Shown piece by piece: positions 63,301 through 64,000 of a stretch of DNA of 64,000 bases. The DNA comes from Hydrogenophaga sp. BPS33 (GTDB lineage Bacteria > Pseudomonadota > Gammaproteobacteria > Burkholderiales > Burkholderiaceae_C), in contig NZ_CP044549.1 of assembly GCF_009859475.1 (NCBI RefSeq), positions 5,881,501 through 5,945,500 on the forward strand, written 5' to 3'. The notes under the pieces were generated by a model. It was given only the letters and a program-made list of their open reading frames with translations. It had not been told where the DNA came from and did not search any database. Positions within the stretch are counted from its first letter, which is position 1, and every line of letters begins with the position of its first letter. The translations under genes were made by a program, and so were the position numbers.

Positions 63301-64000
63301 TCATTTCAAGACTTCCCGCATGCGCCGGCGCAATGCCCGATCGCGCCGCTGCTCTTCGTCATGGTCGTCGCGCACGCCCCGCCACAGCGCAATGCCCATG
63401 AGCACGATCACCAGCGAGAACGGCAAGGCGAACACGATGGTCGCCGTCTGCACCGCTTGCAATCCGCCGGCCAGCAACAGGCTGATGGCAATACCCGAGA
63501 TCAGCAGGCCCCAGACAATTTTCACCCGCGCGCTGGGGTCGCCTTCGCCCCCGGTACTCATCATGCCGAGCACCAGCGTGGCCGAGTCGCCCGAGGTGAC
63601 GAAGAAGAGCAGCACGACCACCGTCGCCACGCCCGACATCAAGGTGCTCAGCGGCAAGGCCTGGAACAACGCGAACAGCGCGGTGGACACGTCTGCACGC
63701 ACCGCTTCGGCCACGGGAACACCTTGCACGATTTCCAGATGCAGTGCGGTGCCACCAAACACCGAGAACCAGACGAAGGCAGCCAGGCTGGGCGCGAGCA
63801 TGGTGCCGAGGATGAATTCGCGGATGGTTCGGCCACGCGACACGCGCGCAATGAACAGACCCACGAAAGGCGACCAGCTCACCCACCAGGCCCAATAAAA
63901 GATGGTCCAGCCGCCGACCCAGGTGCTGTCGCGGAAGGGGGTCATGCGCAAGCTCATGCGCACGAATTCGCTCACGTAGCTACCCAGTGTGGACGTGAAG
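63301..64000 (-). CDS. BCCT-family betaine/carnitine/choline transporter (5' part outside window)
   Basis: The C-terminal 230 or so residues only; the frame stays open to the window edge. Signature GWTIFYWAWWVSWSPFVGLF followed by IARVSRGRTIREFI, then a segment with FVTSGDSATLVLGMMS and a charged tail (DDHDEEQRRDRALRRRMREV) typical of osmosensing BCCT carriers. Probably Na+-coupled uptake of a quaternary amine. Confidence 0.93.
   Translation of the reverse strand, partial: FTSTLGSYVSEFVRMSLRMTPFRDSTWVGGWTIFYWAWWVSWSPFVGLFIARVSRGRTIREFILGTMLAPSLAAFVWFSVFGGTALHLEIVQGVPVAEAVRADVSTALFALFQALPLSTLMSGVATVVVLLFFVTSGDSATLVLGMMSTGGEGDPSARVKIVWGLLISGIAISLLLAGGLQAVQTATIVFALPFSLVIVLMGIALWRGVRDDHDEEQRRDRALRRRMREVLK

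Overview
The window is a GC-rich chromosomal segment of a Burkholderiales betaproteobacterium, most like the Comamonadaceae (Hydrogenophaga/Acidovorax-like). This is inferred from the uvrA / MFS transporter / ssb gene order, a PhaM-type PHA granule protein, DUF3567, DUF502, DUF3108 and DUF3617 proteins, Bug (TctC) receptors and codon usage. I see no rRNA, tRNA, CRISPR array, phage or intact insertion sequence. Most genes are ordinary chromosomal ones. uvrA (left edge) and a BCCT transporter (right edge) are truncated.

Layout. 1-4.9 kb: uvrA (partial), MFS transporter, ssb. 4.9-11.8 kb: a signalling block with a NarL-type response regulator, a small unknown protein, a TolC-like orphan, and two tandem hybrid histidine kinases. 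The two kinases carry different sensor halves but nearly identical C-terminal halves: a 1483-bp direct repeat with about six differences. 11.9-15.4 kb: ProQ/FinO-domain protein, FIST protein, PhaM and a VOC protein. 15.4-28.5 kb: a catabolic region. An eight-gene minus-strand operon holds two TauD/TfdA dioxygenases, an ABC importer with a fused double permease, an enolase-superfamily dehydratase, a Bug receptor and a 2-hydroxyacid dehydrogenase. It is divergent from an IclR regulator, which is followed by a rhamnonate-dehydratase-like enzyme. A fumarylacetoacetase-like enzyme then lies tail-to-tail with it and divergent from a second IclR regulator. Both divergent promoters carry palindromes that could be operators. 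The substrate is unknown.

28.5-36.5 kb: DUF3108 protein, DUF3567, ChaN-like lipoprotein, omega-aminotransferase, purU, a LysR regulator, small heat-shock protein with a candidate sigma-32 promoter, and a GlcD-like FAD oxidase. 36.5-44 kb: second signalling block with a six-PAS histidine kinase, a 4-bp-overlapping single-domain response regulator, a 100-residue protein with a GTG start, and a PAS-GGDEF-EAL protein. 44-50 kb: JmjC/cupin protein, DUF3617, yggS, pilT, pilU and a HIBADH-family reductase. The pilT-pilU-HIBADH stretch is punctuated by REP-like GC-rich palindromic elements. 50-54 kb: rsmI/yraN/diaA/dolP neighbourhood (as around yraL-yraP in E. coli), a large imperfect palindrome of about 160 bp, and DUF502. 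54-64 kb: intradiol dioxygenase-like protein, membrane hydrolase, phospholipase D lipoprotein, CopD-like protein, dinG, an orphan TRAP receptor, two tandem mini-GNAT proteins, MarC and a BCCT transporter (partial).

The parts most worth a second look are the sensor-swapped twin kinases, the dual-dehydratase/dual-dioxygenase catabolic operon with its two candidate operators, and the palindromic element at 53.3 kb.
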